NCBI GenBank assembly: GCA_017463425.1
Contig: JAFTPE010000010.1
Location: 24,898 to 88,897, forward strand
Length of the DNA stretch: 64,000 bases
Reading direction: 5' to 3'
From: Clostridia bacterium
GTDB lineage: Bacteria; Bacillota; Clostridia; Christensenellales; Borkfalkiaceae
Positions 16,582 through 25,374 of this stretch are shown here, in pieces. Position 1 is the first letter of the stretch. Every line of letters starts with the position of its first letter. The translations under genes were made by a program, and so were the position numbers. A model generated the notes under the pieces. That model searched no databases. It was not told the DNA's origin and was given only the letters and a program-made list of their open reading frames with translations.

Positions 16582-17241
16582 TTATTTCTTTTCGTTACGC
16601 TGTTCTTCCGCCAAAGCAGCGGCGCGTTTGGCCTCTTCTTCTTTTCTTTCAAATTCTTCCGCTGTCAATTCCAACGCGGTTACGGCAATGATACCCTCGT
16701 GTGTTGCGTCGTCGTTTTCAGGCGTTCTGATCCGCACGATTCTCCCGGGAACGCCAACCACCGTCGCGTAAGGCGGTACTTCCTTTAATACCACCGCGCC
16801 TGCGCCAATTTTCGCGCCCTTACCGACGGTAAATCCGCCCAACACTTTCGCCCCTGCTGACAGCGTAACGTTTTCCATAATCGTAGGGTGTCTTTTTCCA
16901 CGTTCTTTGCCCGTTCCTCCAAGCGTTACGCCTTGATAGATAACCGTGCCTTTATGCACCTCCGCCGTTTCCCCGATAACCACGCCCGAACCGTGGTCGA
17001 TAAAGACGCCTCCCTCAATCTTTGCCGCGGGGTGAATTTCGATTCCTGTGAAAAACCGCGCCAACTGACTAACGATGCGCGCCAACAATTTTAATTTTAT
17101 TTTATGGAAAAAATACGCCGCGCGATGCCAAGACAACGCATGCACGCCCGCATACGTCAACCAAATTTCAAAAGAATTTCTCGCCGCTGGGTCGTTGATT
17201 TTCGCCGCTTTAATGTCTTCTCTAAGATTTTTAAACCACAT
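16582..17241 (-). CDS. cysE: Serine O-acetyltransferase
   Basis: 219 residues. An N-terminal helical part (to about residue 60) precedes a left-handed beta-helix of hexapeptide repeats, with the active-site stretch IDHGSGVVIGETAEV and GVTLGGTGKERGKRHPTI that identify CysE. It makes O-acetylserine from serine and acetyl-CoA for cysteine synthesis. The last 30 residues (TAEEFERKEEEAKRAAALAEEQ) are a charged helix, longer than usual; the C-terminus of CysE normally takes part in binding cysteine synthase and in feedback inhibition. AAGGAGG precedes the ATG at 17241. The gene follows a T-box leader. Confidence 0.93.
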   Translation of the reverse strand: MWFKNLREDIKAAKINDPAARNSFEIWLTYAGVHALSWHRAAYFFHKIKLKLLARIVSQLARFFTGIEIHPAAKIEGGVFIDHGSGVVIGETAEVHKGTVIYQGVTLGGTGKERGKRHPTIMENVTLSAGAKVLGGFTVGKGAKIGAGAVVLKEVPPYATVVGVPGRIVRIRTPENDDATHEGIIAVTALELTAEEFERKEEEAKRAAALAEEQRNEKK

Positions 17242-17282
17242 TGTTCTTCCTCCTTTAAAAATAACGCTAACCAATAAACTAT

Positions 17283-17560
17283 CCTAAAAAATAAAACGCC
17301 TCTATACTATTGTATAAAGGCGCGAGTTTGCGCTGTTCCACTTTACTTTAAAAAATCTCCGTTTTTTATAAAAACGTAACATTTTTCCTCTTTTGCCCGA
17401 TAACGGAGGCTGCCGCAGAGAATTGGTCTGTCCTATTTACGCGAAAACGCACTTTCGTCAACGTGTTTCCAACCGCCACGCTTTCAGCCCACGGCGCGGC
17501 TCTCTGTGTTTTTGGAACACCTTTCACTACTCTTTTTTCGCTCGGATATTCAATTTTTTT
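17283..17560 (-). ncRNA. T-box leader of cysE-cysS, cysteine specific
   Basis: Seen on the minus strand in 5' to 3' order: stem I parts with AGAGAGCC and GGGCTGAAAG; a specifier region with GAAAGTGCG, giving the Cys codon UGC; a linker; the antiterminator bulge AGTGGAACAGCG; then the terminator CGCCTTTATAC-AATA-GTATAGAGGCG followed by T-rich sequence (ending near 17287). The bulge UGGA matches a U discriminator base, as in tRNA(Cys). Established T-box logic is read-through into cysE-cysS when tRNA(Cys) is uncharged. This leader fills almost all the 359-base gap upstream of cysE. Confidence 0.85.
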
Positions 17561-17561
17561 T

Positions 17562-17590
17562 ATTATAACAAATCGCGCGATAAAACGCAA
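17562..17590 (-). promoter_or_regulatory. Promoter of the T-box cysE-cysS transcript
   Basis: Minus strand TTGCGT (17590-17585), 17-base spacer, TATAAT (17567-17562). Confidence 0.75.
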
Positions 17591-17600
17591 GCGATTTTAC

Positions 17601-18227
17601 CTACTTTATAAACAGGTTGCCAATTTTATATTCTTTCAACGCCGCGTCAATCATATCGCGATTGTACACTTTTTGTTGTAATAAATAGGAAATGACAACG
17701 TCTTTTTCCATTGCAAAATCAAATTCACAGTCCGCAAACGCCAGCAGATTTTTCGTATCGTCATACGACAAATGCGCAGTCAACGCCAATGAAAAAATCA
17801 AATTTTTCATAGGCGCGTAGTTGCCGTTGCAAATATTTTTCCAAATTTCTGCCTCGACAGAAAGCGCCTCACCGGCTAAAATCGGGTCGAGATTGTATTT
17901 TTTCAACGTTTCGCGCAAATGCTTGTAAAACGCATAACGGGAAAATCGGTTGGAAATGCAACGGAAAAAACCGTACGGGCAAAAAGAAAAGGAAAAAGTT
18001 TTGTCCACCAACTGTTCTTTCAACGCCTTTAACAGTCTTTCTTTTTCTTCCTGCTTGGCAAGGCGCATGGTGTTTGCTGGCAACGTATACGCACGCTCCC
18101 TGCCGAAATCGTCTGTTTCCGTCGCCTGCATCACAGGCATACGATACCCGGGCAAAATACATAATTTATCATAGTTTGCATATACTTCGCAAAAATATGC
18201 GTCCAAATCTGCAATAAAATCGAACAT
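17601..18227 (-). CDS. Unknown protein with an HTH-like C-terminal region
   Basis: 208 residues. The N-terminal half is basic and unrecognised. The last 80 residues (APMKNLIFSLALTAHLSYDDTKNLLAFADCEFDFAMEKDVVISYLLQQKVYNRDMIDAALKEYKIGNL) match a pattern I know from Clostridia proteins with an XRE/lambda-repressor-like helical module, in which a predicted HTH is followed by a helix-rich tail. A regulatory or DNA-binding role is inference only. It is a single gene with its own promoter. Its 3' end runs into the promoter of the T-box transcript, with no clear terminator between. Confidence 0.7.
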   Translation of the reverse strand: MFDFIADLDAYFCEVYANYDKLCILPGYRMPVMQATETDDFGRERAYTLPANTMRLAKQEEKERLLKALKEQLVDKTFSFSFCPYGFFRCISNRFSRYAFYKHLRETLKKYNLDPILAGEALSVEAEIWKNICNGNYAPMKNLIFSLALTAHLSYDDTKNLLAFADCEFDFAMEKDVVISYLLQQKVYNRDMIDAALKEYKIGNLFIK

Positions 18228-18260
18228 TGTTTGTTCCTCTTATCTAAATCTATCTTAATA

Positions 18261-18289
18261 ATTATACCATATTCCGCCCAAAAACGCAA
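18261..18289 (-). promoter_or_regulatory. Promoter of the HTH-like gene
   Basis: Minus strand TTGCGT (18289-18284), 17-base spacer, TATAAT (18266-18261). It has the same -35 as the T-box promoter. Confidence 0.75.
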
Positions 18290-18445
18290 CTGTTTTCCAT
18301 AACGTATCCTCAACGTATCCTTATGTTAAAAATAGAAAAAATGAACACTATCCATTCCATAAATAGAAAATTTTTATCGATTTTATCAGGAAAAATGTTA
18401 TTTATTATAAAAAATTTTAAAAAATCGTTCGTTTTTGCTTGCGTT

Positions 18446-18465
18446 TTTATCAATTTTATGATAAA
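18446..18465. promoter_or_regulatory. Candidate operator upstream of the DeoR-type gene
   Basis: Inverted repeat TTTATCA-ATTTTA-TGATAAA 37 bases before the start codon, with TTGCGT just upstream and a weak -10 (TAAATT) overlapping. The remainder of the 18228-18501 gap is AT-rich with nothing else recognised. Confidence 0.45.
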
Positions 18466-18501
18466 TTTGAAAAGTAGGAACATACGGTTAGGAGGAACGA
18501 T

Positions 18502-19260
18502 ATGAAAAGAGAGCGTATTTTAGAAATTGCAGAATTATTAGACAAACGCGGAAAACTGACTTTGGAACAGTTGGAAGAATATTTCCCCAACGTGTCGCAA
18601 ATGACGTTGCGCCGTGATTTATTCCAATTGGAAGAAGAGGGGAAAATCATTCGTGTTCGCGGCGGCGCTATGTCTGTACGCGAAGTTCAGAAAACCTCGG
18701 GCGAACCGTACACCAAGCGTACGACCATTCATACGGATGAAAAAATTATTATCGCGCAAAAAGCGGCGGGCTTGATTGACGAGGGCGCGTCTATCTTTAT
18801 CGACGCGGGCTCGACGGCGTTGTATCTTGCCAAAGAAATGCCCGACAGAGTTTGCAACGTATTCACCAACGGTCTTGCCGTGGCAACCGAGCTTGCTAAG
18901 AAAAAGAACGTAATCGTCAATTTGTTGGGCGGACAACTGATAAAAGACAACCTTTCCACGGCGTCGTCTTTTTCCTCCGTTTATTTCACAGATACAAATT
19001 TTGAACTTGCGATTATCTCCGCGTCGGCGTTTACGCCTGAAAACGGTTTTTCTTGCAGTTCGCAAGTAGAAGCCGAGCTTTTGCGTGTCATTTGTAAAAA
19101 AGCAAAATTTATGTATATGATGTTGGACAGCTCGAAAATCGGCAAAATCAAACCCTATACGTTTGCCCACGCAGAGGACATCAACGTTTTGATTACCGAC
19201 AACGATTTCCCCGATGCTTTGAAAGAACAATTCAAGGAAAAAGATATCGTAGTAATTTAA
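18502..19260 (+). CDS. DeoR family transcriptional regulator
   Basis: 252 residues. N-terminal winged HTH (ILEIAELLDKRGKLTLEQLEEYFPNVSQMTLRRDLFQLEEEGKIIRVRGGAM, residues 5-58) with the DeoR signature, then a DeoRC sensor domain with FIDAGSTALYLAKEM and VNLLGGQL, which usually binds a sugar phosphate. AGGAGG precedes the ATG. No sugar operon is adjacent, so the target is unknown; an inverted repeat upstream hints at autoregulation. A second DeoR-type protein lies at 36912-37667. Confidence 0.9.
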   Translation: MKRERILEIAELLDKRGKLTLEQLEEYFPNVSQMTLRRDLFQLEEEGKIIRVRGGAMSVREVQKTSGEPYTKRTTIHTDEKIIIAQKAAGLIDEGASIFIDAGSTALYLAKEMPDRVCNVFTNGLAVATELAKKKNVIVNLLGGQLIKDNLSTASSFSSVYFTDTNFELAIISASAFTPENGFSCSSQVEAELLRVICKKAKFMYMMLDSSKIGKIKPYTFAHAEDINVLITDNDFPDALKEQFKEKDIVVI

Positions 19261-19269
19261 AAAATCAAC

Positions 19270-19289
19270 GGGGCAGGTATGCGTTGAAA
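19270..19289 (+). repeat. Dispersed element copy, GGGGCAGGTATGCGTTGAAA
   Basis: Intergenic plus-strand copy 10 bases past the DeoR stop, identical over 20 bases to the copy at 6647-6666. Confidence 0.8.
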
Positions 19290-19305
19290 TAAAAATTTGA
19301 TAAAA

Positions 19306-19350
19306 AGACACACCCGTGTACGGATTGAACTCAACTCGTACACGGGTGCT
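19306..19350. terminator. Terminator with element-like arms (CACCCGTGTACG pair)
   Basis: Stem CACCCGTGTACG / CGTACACGGGTG with a loop carrying TTGAA and TCAAC, followed by T-rich sequence. It lies between convergent DeoR and mntP. The arms resemble an inverted pair of the dispersed element. Confidence 0.8.
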
Positions 19351-19371
19351 TTATTTTATATTTTATTGGAT

Positions 19372-20028
19372 TTACAGCAACCCTTCCAACAACAATTTCA
19401 CGCCGATTGCAATCAATACCAAACCGCCGCAAAACGTAGCTTTATCCGCCAACTTATCGCCCAATATTTTGCCGATATACACCGCCACCACGGCAAGCAA
19501 AAACGTCGTTCCACCGATAATGAGCGTAGACCACCAAACGCCCATTGCCAAACCGTCTGCGGAGATTGCCGCCATTTGTAAGGTTACGCCCACCGCCAAC
19601 GCATCAATAGACGTTGCAATCGCCTGCAACGACAATTTTCCTATCGTCAAAGTATCCGTTTCCGTTTCTAAACTACGCTCTAAAACACAATCCTCGCAAT
19701 CGTAACAAAAGGACTGTTCTTTTTGTCTTTTTGTTTCGTGCCATTCTTTTACGCAGTCGAAAATCATTTTTCCGCCTAAAAACGCCAACAATATAAAGGA
19801 AACCCAAGATGAAATTTTTTCAAATACGCTCATAAACGCGTCCGCAACGATTCCCGTGATAAAAAATCCAATCACAGGCATTAAAAATTGAAAAAATCCA
19901 AAAAATCCGCCGATTAACAGCGTTTTTGAAGTCGGCATTTTCGGGTTTGACATACCGTTCGTCATTGCCACGGCGCAAGCGTCCATTGCAAGCGCAACGC
20001 CCATAAGCAATATTTCAAAAAATCCCAT
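19372..20028 (-). CDS. mntP: MntP-type manganese exporter
   Basis: 218 residues, six membrane segments arranged as two repeats. The conserved acidic residues lie in VALAMDACAVAMTNGMS (near residue 15) and ATSIDALAVGVTLQM (near residue 145), the marks of MntP (DUF204). The central cytoplasmic loop has an unusual CYDCEDC stretch that could touch metal. MntP proteins export Mn2+ in E. coli; Clostridia members are assigned by homology. I chose the ATG at 20028 with AAGGA upstream over the GTG at 20034. No yybP-ykoY riboswitch is visible upstream, as the gene follows tmk by 30 bases. Confidence 0.85.
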   Translation of the reverse strand: MGFFEILLMGVALAMDACAVAMTNGMSNPKMPTSKTLLIGGFFGFFQFLMPVIGFFITGIVADAFMSVFEKISSWVSFILLAFLGGKMIFDCVKEWHETKRQKEQSFCYDCEDCVLERSLETETDTLTIGKLSLQAIATSIDALAVGVTLQMAAISADGLAMGVWWSTLIIGGTTFLLAVVAVYIGKILGDKLADKATFCGGLVLIAIGVKLLLEGLL

Positions 20029-20058
20029 ATACACTCAATCCTTGTTTGCTGTTATATC

Positions 20059-20688
20059 TTATAAAATTCCGCGCGCGCGTAAAATATGCAACACGTCGTC
20101 AAATACCTGTTGCGGCGTTTGACGACCGCTGACGCAAACCACACGGTTGGGTTCTGCCTCCGCAATACGTTTGTATCCGTCGTACACCTTTTGATGAAAA
20201 GACATTCCCGCCTGTTCCAATCTATCGTTCTCGTCCGCGCCATGCTTGCGCGCAAATGCTTCCTCGGGGGTTAAATCGATAAAAATCGTAACGTCAGGAC
20301 GGTATTTCTCTAACGCAAACGCATTGATTTTTTCAACGAATTCCACGCCCAATCCACGCGCGTACGCTTGATACGCAAGCGACGAATCCACGTACCTGTC
20401 GCAAATGACCAATTTCCCCTGCGCCAAAGCAGGTTCAACACGGTCTTTCAAATGCTGCGCGCGCGCCGCCGCGTATAAGAGCGCTTCACATTCGTCCGTC
20501 ATCTCGGCGTTTTTGCCATTCAATAAAATTTCACGAATCGCTTCGGATATTTTTCCTCCGCCCGGTTCACGCGTGAAAATATGGGGGATTTCGTTTGCCA
20601 CCAAATACTCATTTAAAAGTCGCAGTTGCGTGCTTTTTCCGCACCCGTCGCAACCTTCAAACGTAATAAATTTACCTCTATTTCCCAT
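20059..20688 (-). CDS. tmk: Thymidylate kinase
   Basis: 209 residues. P-loop FEGCDGCGKSTQLR at the N-terminus, the DRY-like CDRYVDSSLAYQ, the TREPGG sequence for dTMP binding and a lid ARKHGADENDRLE near residue 145. It phosphorylates dTMP to dTDP for DNA synthesis. It starts inside the end of the upstream decarboxylase gene (11-base overlap), which implies translational coupling. In many Firmicutes tmk sits with holB and ricT; here those two are together at 50.3-52.2 kb and tmk is separate. Confidence 0.95.
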   Translation of the reverse strand: MGNRGKFITFEGCDGCGKSTQLRLLNEYLVANEIPHIFTREPGGGKISEAIREILLNGKNAEMTDECEALLYAAARAQHLKDRVEPALAQGKLVICDRYVDSSLAYQAYARGLGVEFVEKINAFALEKYRPDVTIFIDLTPEEAFARKHGADENDRLEQAGMSFHQKVYDGYKRIAEAEPNRVVCVSGRQTPQQVFDDVLHILRARGIL

Positions 20689-22036
20689 TTTCTTTTTCCT
20701 GTTCCTCTTTATATACTAATATTTTTCCGTCCACCAAACCAAAAACGTTGCTCGCCTTTTGCAACAACTCTACGTGAGATTGCTCAATCAATTCCCCATC
20801 GGATAAAAGGGGAGTACAAGGAGGAAACAATCCGCAACGTATCGCGCAAATCCTATCTACGGATTTTTCAATCTCAATCCATTCTTTTTTCGTGCCTTTT
20901 TCAAAAACGGGCATACCAGATATGCGTTGAACGGTATTTTCCGCCTCATTAGACACCGATATAACAGGCAGAGGATATTCTTCAAACAACCGAATTAACT
21001 GCTTTTTTAAACGTTGAAAATCCCTCAAAGCCGTTGCAGGCGACAGATAAAACATAATCACGTTTCCGTCGCAAAATTCCGAATAGACGCCTTGCTTACC
21101 CAAGCGTTTTTCCACTTCAAACGCCGACGGGCCAAACCGCGCGCACAGTTTCGTCCAATCCCCACCGAAATATACGCGAGAACACGAAGTTTCAAAAGCC
21201 TCCACGCTTGTTTTCAACAACAAATTTTCGGGATATTTTACAGCATATTCCACAGATGCCATAATCGGATAAGAGGGGCTGGTGGTGCGAAAAATATCCA
21301 CCGCCAAGCGCAACGCCTCACCCCATTCTTCCGTTCGCGCCGAAACAACCGCGCCTTGCGTAAACGCAGGCAAATTTTTATGTACGCCGTCCACCCACAT
21401 ATCCGCATAACGCCCTGCGTATAAAGCCTTATCAAAATGTAAATGTCCGCCGTGCGCTCCATCGATAAGCAACGTTTTTCCCGTCTTATCGCAATAATTG
21501 CGCCATGCAGACAACGCCGCGGTGGATACGTTCCCATAATAATCGGGCGAAGTCAAAAACACGCCGTCGCACAATGCCAACTCTTCGTAAAATTCTTTTT
21601 CTATTGCGAAAAAATCGGGAAGAACGGGAATTTTATCATTCGTCGTTTGCGGATACAAAACGGGAGTAATGCCCATAAGAGCGCAACCGTTGAAAAAACT
21701 CTTATGCGTGGCTTGGCAAGCGAAAATCCGTTTCACGCCCCTTTGTTTTGCGGCGTATAGCATTGCCAAAACACCCGACGTACTGCCGTCGGTGAGAATA
21801 AAACTGTTTTTCGCGCCTAAACTGCGCGCGATATCTTGTTCTGCCTCCGCAATACATCCGCGCGGACAAGAAAGATTGTCGGAAAAATCCAATTCAGTAA
21901 TATCCCATTTACCCACCTTATGTCCGGGCGTGTGGAAAGAAACGTGTTTTTTCCGCGCAGCAAAACGCAACATCTGATAAATTTTACAATCGCGTAACAC
22001 CGCTTTGTTTTTCAGAAAATTACCCAAACCGTTCAT
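20678..22036 (-). CDS. Orn/Lys/Arg decarboxylase family PLP enzyme
   Basis: 452 residues, fold type I PLP enzyme. HTPGHKVGKWD near residue 35, GSTSGVLAML, LIDGAHGGHLHF and the PLP lysine in WVDGVHKNLPAF near residue 225 identify the family. The length is that of the short Firmicutes forms (SpeA/YaaO type) without the wing domain. It would decarboxylate arginine, lysine or ornithine to a polyamine or diamine; the substrate is not decidable. YaaO and tmk are also neighbours in Bacillus, supporting the assignment. A copy of the dispersed element lies in the coding region at 20909-20931. Confidence 0.9.
   Translation of the reverse strand: MNGLGNFLKNKAVLRDCKIYQMLRFAARKKHVSFHTPGHKVGKWDITELDFSDNLSCPRGCIAEAEQDIARSLGAKNSFILTDGSTSGVLAMLYAAKQRGVKRIFACQATHKSFFNGCALMGITPVLYPQTTNDKIPVLPDFFAIEKEFYEELALCDGVFLTSPDYYGNVSTAALSAWRNYCDKTGKTLLIDGAHGGHLHFDKALYAGRYADMWVDGVHKNLPAFTQGAVVSARTEEWGEALRLAVDIFRTTSPSYPIMASVEYAVKYPENLLLKTSVEAFETSCSRVYFGGDWTKLCARFGPSAFEVEKRLGKQGVYSEFCDGNVIMFYLSPATALRDFQRLKKQLIRLFEEYPLPVISVSNEAENTVQRISGMPVFEKGTKKEWIEIEKSVDRICAIRCGLFPPCTPLLSDGELIEQSHVELLQKASNVFGLVDGKILVYKEEQEKENGK
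20909..20931 (+). repeat. Dispersed element copy in the decarboxylase gene
   Basis: GGGCATACCAGATATGCG then TTGAA on the plus strand. It is almost identical to the intergenic copy at 16556-16579 and can fold on GCATACC/ATATGC. Confidence 0.6.
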
Positions 22037-22091
22037 TGCCGCTTGCCTCTAAAAAAGTTTCTCTAAAAAAATTGTTGCTCATTTTTATTCA

Positions 22092-22122
22092 ATTACCGCC
22101 ACGCAAAAAGCATGGCGGTAAA
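22092..22122 (-). terminator. Hairpin after the unknown membrane protein gene
   Basis: Stem TTACCGCCATGC / GCGTGGCGGTAA around a T5 loop on the minus strand, just past the stop at 22130. It may end that transcript before the decarboxylase gene. Confidence 0.6.
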
Positions 22123-22129
22123 CACATTG

Positions 22130-23158
22130 TTAATTATTTTGCGCGGAAGGAGTTTTTAAACTGCTCTCGATAACGTAATTGACGAACAACAGACTCTCGT
22201 ATTGAAAGCCTTCTTCTACGCCCGGTAAATTGAAGAACATAACGTTCATATCTTCCGCCGTTACGCGGATTTTTTCAATTTCTTTTCCGTCCTCGTCCGT
22301 TTCTTTCACCGTCGTTTGATAACAAACGATTTTTTTCAAATCGTCCATCGTTTCCGTGTTGGGACAAAGATTGATTCCCAACGTTTTTAATTGCGGTTCT
22401 TCGCCCTCAACATAAGAGGGGACTTTCACTTGCGTATATTCGATAACGCCTGCATCCAAGTACGAATAAAATTGTTCCAACGCGTCGCGATATTTTTGAA
22501 TACGTTCGACGTCGTCCTCAATGCCTTTCTCAATTTCATTCGCCTTTTTAAACCGCTTGTCTTTGTTCTTCTTGATACGCGCGCGGAAAGCGTCTTCCAC
22601 CGCTTGTTCGTTCAACGTCGTTTTATCCGTCCAATCGGCGTAAAATTGTCCAAGATAGTTTTCCAATTTCCGAAAATATCCATTTTCAGAATTAGGATCA
22701 AGGTCGGCAACGTACCGCGCCCAGCCCGACACGAATTCTTCCATATACGTACTGTAAGTGGTTTCGCCCGTTTCCTCGTTTACTTGCTTACTCTTGGGAT
22801 CGTTGACGTTTGCAATAAACATCACGTCGCCCTCGTCCGTACCTAGCCGAGCCTCCAACAACGTGTTGACCATTTCTTCACTTACGGTCAAATCGTTTTC
22901 ATTGATTTCAATTACTTCATATGAAAATACGCCACTTTGAAACGCTTTGTTGTAAGAATCGTAAAAATTCGTCGAAGAAAGAGAAACGTTCCCCATATAA
23001 TTAAATACGGTAAACTGTTGCGCGGGCGTAATCCGCGTAGCCGTCATTGTAAAAATTAACGACCAAACCAAAATCGCCGCAAGCGCAAACCCAACCATTT
23101 TCAACCAATCGTATGACAACATACGGCTCAAACGGAGTTTTGTAATTTTTGCGTCCAT
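22130..23158 (-). CDS. Unknown membrane-anchored protein
   Basis: 342 residues, not recognised. A basic N-terminal segment of 20 residues is followed by one membrane span (VGFALAAILVWSLIFTMTATRI, about residues 21-43), so the rest should be outside the cell. The external part has an alpha/beta look, with EEMVNTLLEARLGTDEGDVMFIANV resembling a lobe of solute-binding proteins, then a basic helical stretch (KKNKDKRFKKANEIEKGIEDD), and an acidic C-terminus. GGAGG precedes the ATG. It stands alone between lysS and the decarboxylase gene. Confidence 0.75.
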   Translation of the reverse strand: MDAKITKLRLSRMLSYDWLKMVGFALAAILVWSLIFTMTATRITPAQQFTVFNYMGNVSLSSTNFYDSYNKAFQSGVFSYEVIEINENDLTVSEEMVNTLLEARLGTDEGDVMFIANVNDPKSKQVNEETGETTYSTYMEEFVSGWARYVADLDPNSENGYFRKLENYLGQFYADWTDKTTLNEQAVEDAFRARIKKNKDKRFKKANEIEKGIEDDVERIQKYRDALEQFYSYLDAGVIEYTQVKVPSYVEGEEPQLKTLGINLCPNTETMDDLKKIVCYQTTVKETDEDGKEIEKIRVTAEDMNVMFFNLPGVEEGFQYESLLFVNYVIESSLKTPSAQNN

Positions 23159-23216
23159 CTTTTCCTCCTTTTCCTATCCATTTCATTGCATAAACGTATA
23201 CTTTTTACAAAATAGA

Positions 23217-23231
23217 CAGGGCAGGTATTTG
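23217..23231 (+). repeat. Partial dispersed element copy, AGGGCAGGTATTTGA
   Basis: Intergenic and degenerate after position 10 of the element. Confidence 0.4.
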
Positions 23232-23283
23232 ATAAATTTTATATTCAAACGTATATTTTTATAAATTTACATTTGGGATAAAG

Positions 23284-23340
23284 ACGCGCCGATACGAGGC
23301 AAACCCTATTTCGTTGCTATATCGACGCGGATTTTTTATG
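23284..23340. terminator. Imperfect hairpin between lysS and the membrane protein gene
   Basis: CGCGCCGATA and TATCGACGCG form a 10-bp stem with one wobble; T-rich sequence follows on the plus strand and a short T-run on the minus strand. It probably ends the greA-lysS transcript. Confidence 0.45.
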
Positions 23341-23349
23341 AGAATTTTC

Positions 23350-24861
23350 TTATTTTTTGGGTTTCATAGTGGGGAAGAGAATTACGTCGCGAATCGTCGA
23401 ACTGTCAGTAAGGAGCATTACGAAACGATCCAAACCCATTCCCAAACCGCCTGTGGGGGGCAAACCGTATTCGAGCGCGTTGATGAAATCTTCGTCCATT
23501 TGCGCGTCGTTGTTGCCCTTTGCGCGTTTTGCCTCAACCTGTTTTAACATACGCTGTTTTTGGTCAATCGGGTCGTTCAATTCCGAGAACGCGTTTCCGT
23601 ATTCGTGTCCGCAAATGAAATATTCAAAACGTTCGGTGAACGCAGGGTTAGAGGGTTTACGCTTTGCCAAAGGCGAATTTTCCACAGGGTAATCGTAAAT
23701 AACGGTGGGCTGAATCAATTTATCTTCCACGAACGCATCAAAGAGCTCGATTAAAACCCAGCCTTTGGTTGCATTTTCGTGTTCGAGTTCCACACCGAGC
23801 GTTTTCGCCGCCGCGCGTGCGTCTTCGTCCGTCGCCCAATCGTTATAATCCACGCCTGCGTACTTTTTCACAGCCTCCGCCATCGTCAATCTCGTCCAGT
23901 CGCCCATATGGATTTCCGTGCCTTGGTAGGTGATATCCAGCGTACCGCACACTTTCAACGTTACCGTCTTGTACAGGTCTTCAATCATATCCATCATATC
24001 GAAATAATCGCTGTACGCCTCGTACATTTCAATCGAGGTAAATTCGGGATTGTGATACGCGTCCATACCCTCGTTACGGAAAATACGACCTACTTCGTAC
24101 ACTTTATCCATACCGCCGACAATCAAACGTTTCAAGAACAACTCGGTTTCGATACGCATATACATATCCAAATCCAACGCGTTGTGATGCGTTTTAAACG
24201 GGCGCGCGTCTGCGCCGATTTCCAAAGGCAAAAGGGTAGGGGTATCCACTTCAAGATATCCTCTGCCGTCTAAATACGCACGAATTTCTTTCAAAATCAA
24301 CGAACGTTTACGGAACGTGTCGCGCACGTCTTTGTTCATAATCAAATCCAAATGCCGCAAACGATATTTCATATCCTGATTTTGCAATCCGTTATATTTT
24401 TCAGGCAACGGCAAAAGGGATTTCGTGAGCAACGTCAATTCGGTTACATGCACCGACACTTCGCCCGTTTGCGTTTTAAACACGAAACCTTTAAACCCGA
24501 AAATATCGCCAATATCGTAATCCTTTTTATAGGACATATAATTTTCTTCGCCAATATCTTGGCGCGTTACGTAAATTTGAATAGACCCGCTTTTGTCCGC
24601 AATATGTGAAAAGGACGCCTTACCCATAATACGACGGGACATCATACGCCCAGCAAGCGCAACCGTCTTGCCCTCGTACGCCTCAAAATTGTTTTTAATC
24701 GTTTCCGAATCCGCGTCTACGGGATATTTCACCTGCTCGTAGGGGTTTTTGCCCTCCGAAACCAGCTTTGCCAACTTTTCACGGCGAATTCTCGCCTGTT
24801 CAATCAACTGTTCTTCTTCCGACGCCTCTACGGGCGCGTTTACGTTCTTATTATCTTGCAT
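23350..24861 (-). CDS. lysS: Lysyl-tRNA synthetase, class II
   Basis: 503 residues. An OB-fold anticodon-binding domain (residues about 65-175, VALAGRMMSRR) precedes the class II catalytic domain with motif 2 (VGRIFRNEGMDAYHNPEFTSIEMYEAYSDY) and motif 3 (PPTGGLGMGLDRFVMLLTDSSTIRDVILFP). Length is normal. It lies 42 bases after greA, an arrangement common in Clostridia, so the two are co-transcribed from the promoter before greA. No T-box precedes it. Confidence 0.97.
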   Translation of the reverse strand: MQDNKNVNAPVEASEEEQLIEQARIRREKLAKLVSEGKNPYEQVKYPVDADSETIKNNFEAYEGKTVALAGRMMSRRIMGKASFSHIADKSGSIQIYVTRQDIGEENYMSYKKDYDIGDIFGFKGFVFKTQTGEVSVHVTELTLLTKSLLPLPEKYNGLQNQDMKYRLRHLDLIMNKDVRDTFRKRSLILKEIRAYLDGRGYLEVDTPTLLPLEIGADARPFKTHHNALDLDMYMRIETELFLKRLIVGGMDKVYEVGRIFRNEGMDAYHNPEFTSIEMYEAYSDYFDMMDMIEDLYKTVTLKVCGTLDITYQGTEIHMGDWTRLTMAEAVKKYAGVDYNDWATDEDARAAAKTLGVELEHENATKGWVLIELFDAFVEDKLIQPTVIYDYPVENSPLAKRKPSNPAFTERFEYFICGHEYGNAFSELNDPIDQKQRMLKQVEAKRAKGNNDAQMDEDFINALEYGLPPTGGLGMGLDRFVMLLTDSSTIRDVILFPTMKPKK

Positions 24862-24903
24862 CTATAAACCTCAAATATTTATACGCCAACAATCGCGCAT
24901 TTT

Positions 24904-25374
24904 TTACGAAATTTCTTTAATTGTCAATCTGTATTCGCCGTCGGGCGCGTTCACCTTAACCACGTCGCCCACTTTATGACGAAGGAGCGCAGCGCCAACG
25001 GGGGATTCGTTGGAAATTTTGTTTTCCATTGCGTTGGATTCCGTCGTACCCGTAATTTCGTACACTTCTTCTTCATCCAACTCCTCGTCGTATACGCGCA
25101 CTTTCGAGCCGATATGCACGAAAGAGGTGTCGCTGTTCACTTCCACGATGGTCGCGTTTTTAATCTTGTAATCGAGTTCGGCAATCTCGCCTTCGTTTGC
25201 CGCTTGTTCGTTACGCGCCGCGTCGTATTCGGCATTTTCCGACAAATCGCCGTGGCTTCTTGCCTCTGCGATACGATCGACGATTTCCTGACGTTTTACC
25301 GTCTGCAAATATTTCAAACGTTCTACCGCCTCGTCGTAACCCTTTTGGGTCATAATAAATTGCTGTTCAGCCAT
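24904..25374 (-). CDS. greA: Transcription elongation factor GreA
   Basis: 156 residues. The N-terminal coiled coil (KGYDEAVERLKYLQTVKRQEIVDRIAEARSHGDLSENAEYDAARNEQ) carries the acidic tip residues of the D-L-S-E-N-A-E-Y motif; the C-terminal FKBP-like domain ends with SPVGAALLRHKVGDVVKVNAPDGEYRLTI. It stimulates cleavage of backtracked transcripts in RNA polymerase. GAGGAG lies before the ATG. The 200-base leader holds a terminator-like hairpin, recalling the attenuated greA leader of E. coli. Confidence 0.96.
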   Translation of the reverse strand: MAEQQFIMTQKGYDEAVERLKYLQTVKRQEIVDRIAEARSHGDLSENAEYDAARNEQAANEGEIAELDYKIKNATIVEVNSDTSFVHIGSKVRVYDEELDEEEVYEITGTTESNAMENKISNESPVGAALLRHKVGDVVKVNAPDGEYRLTIKEIS

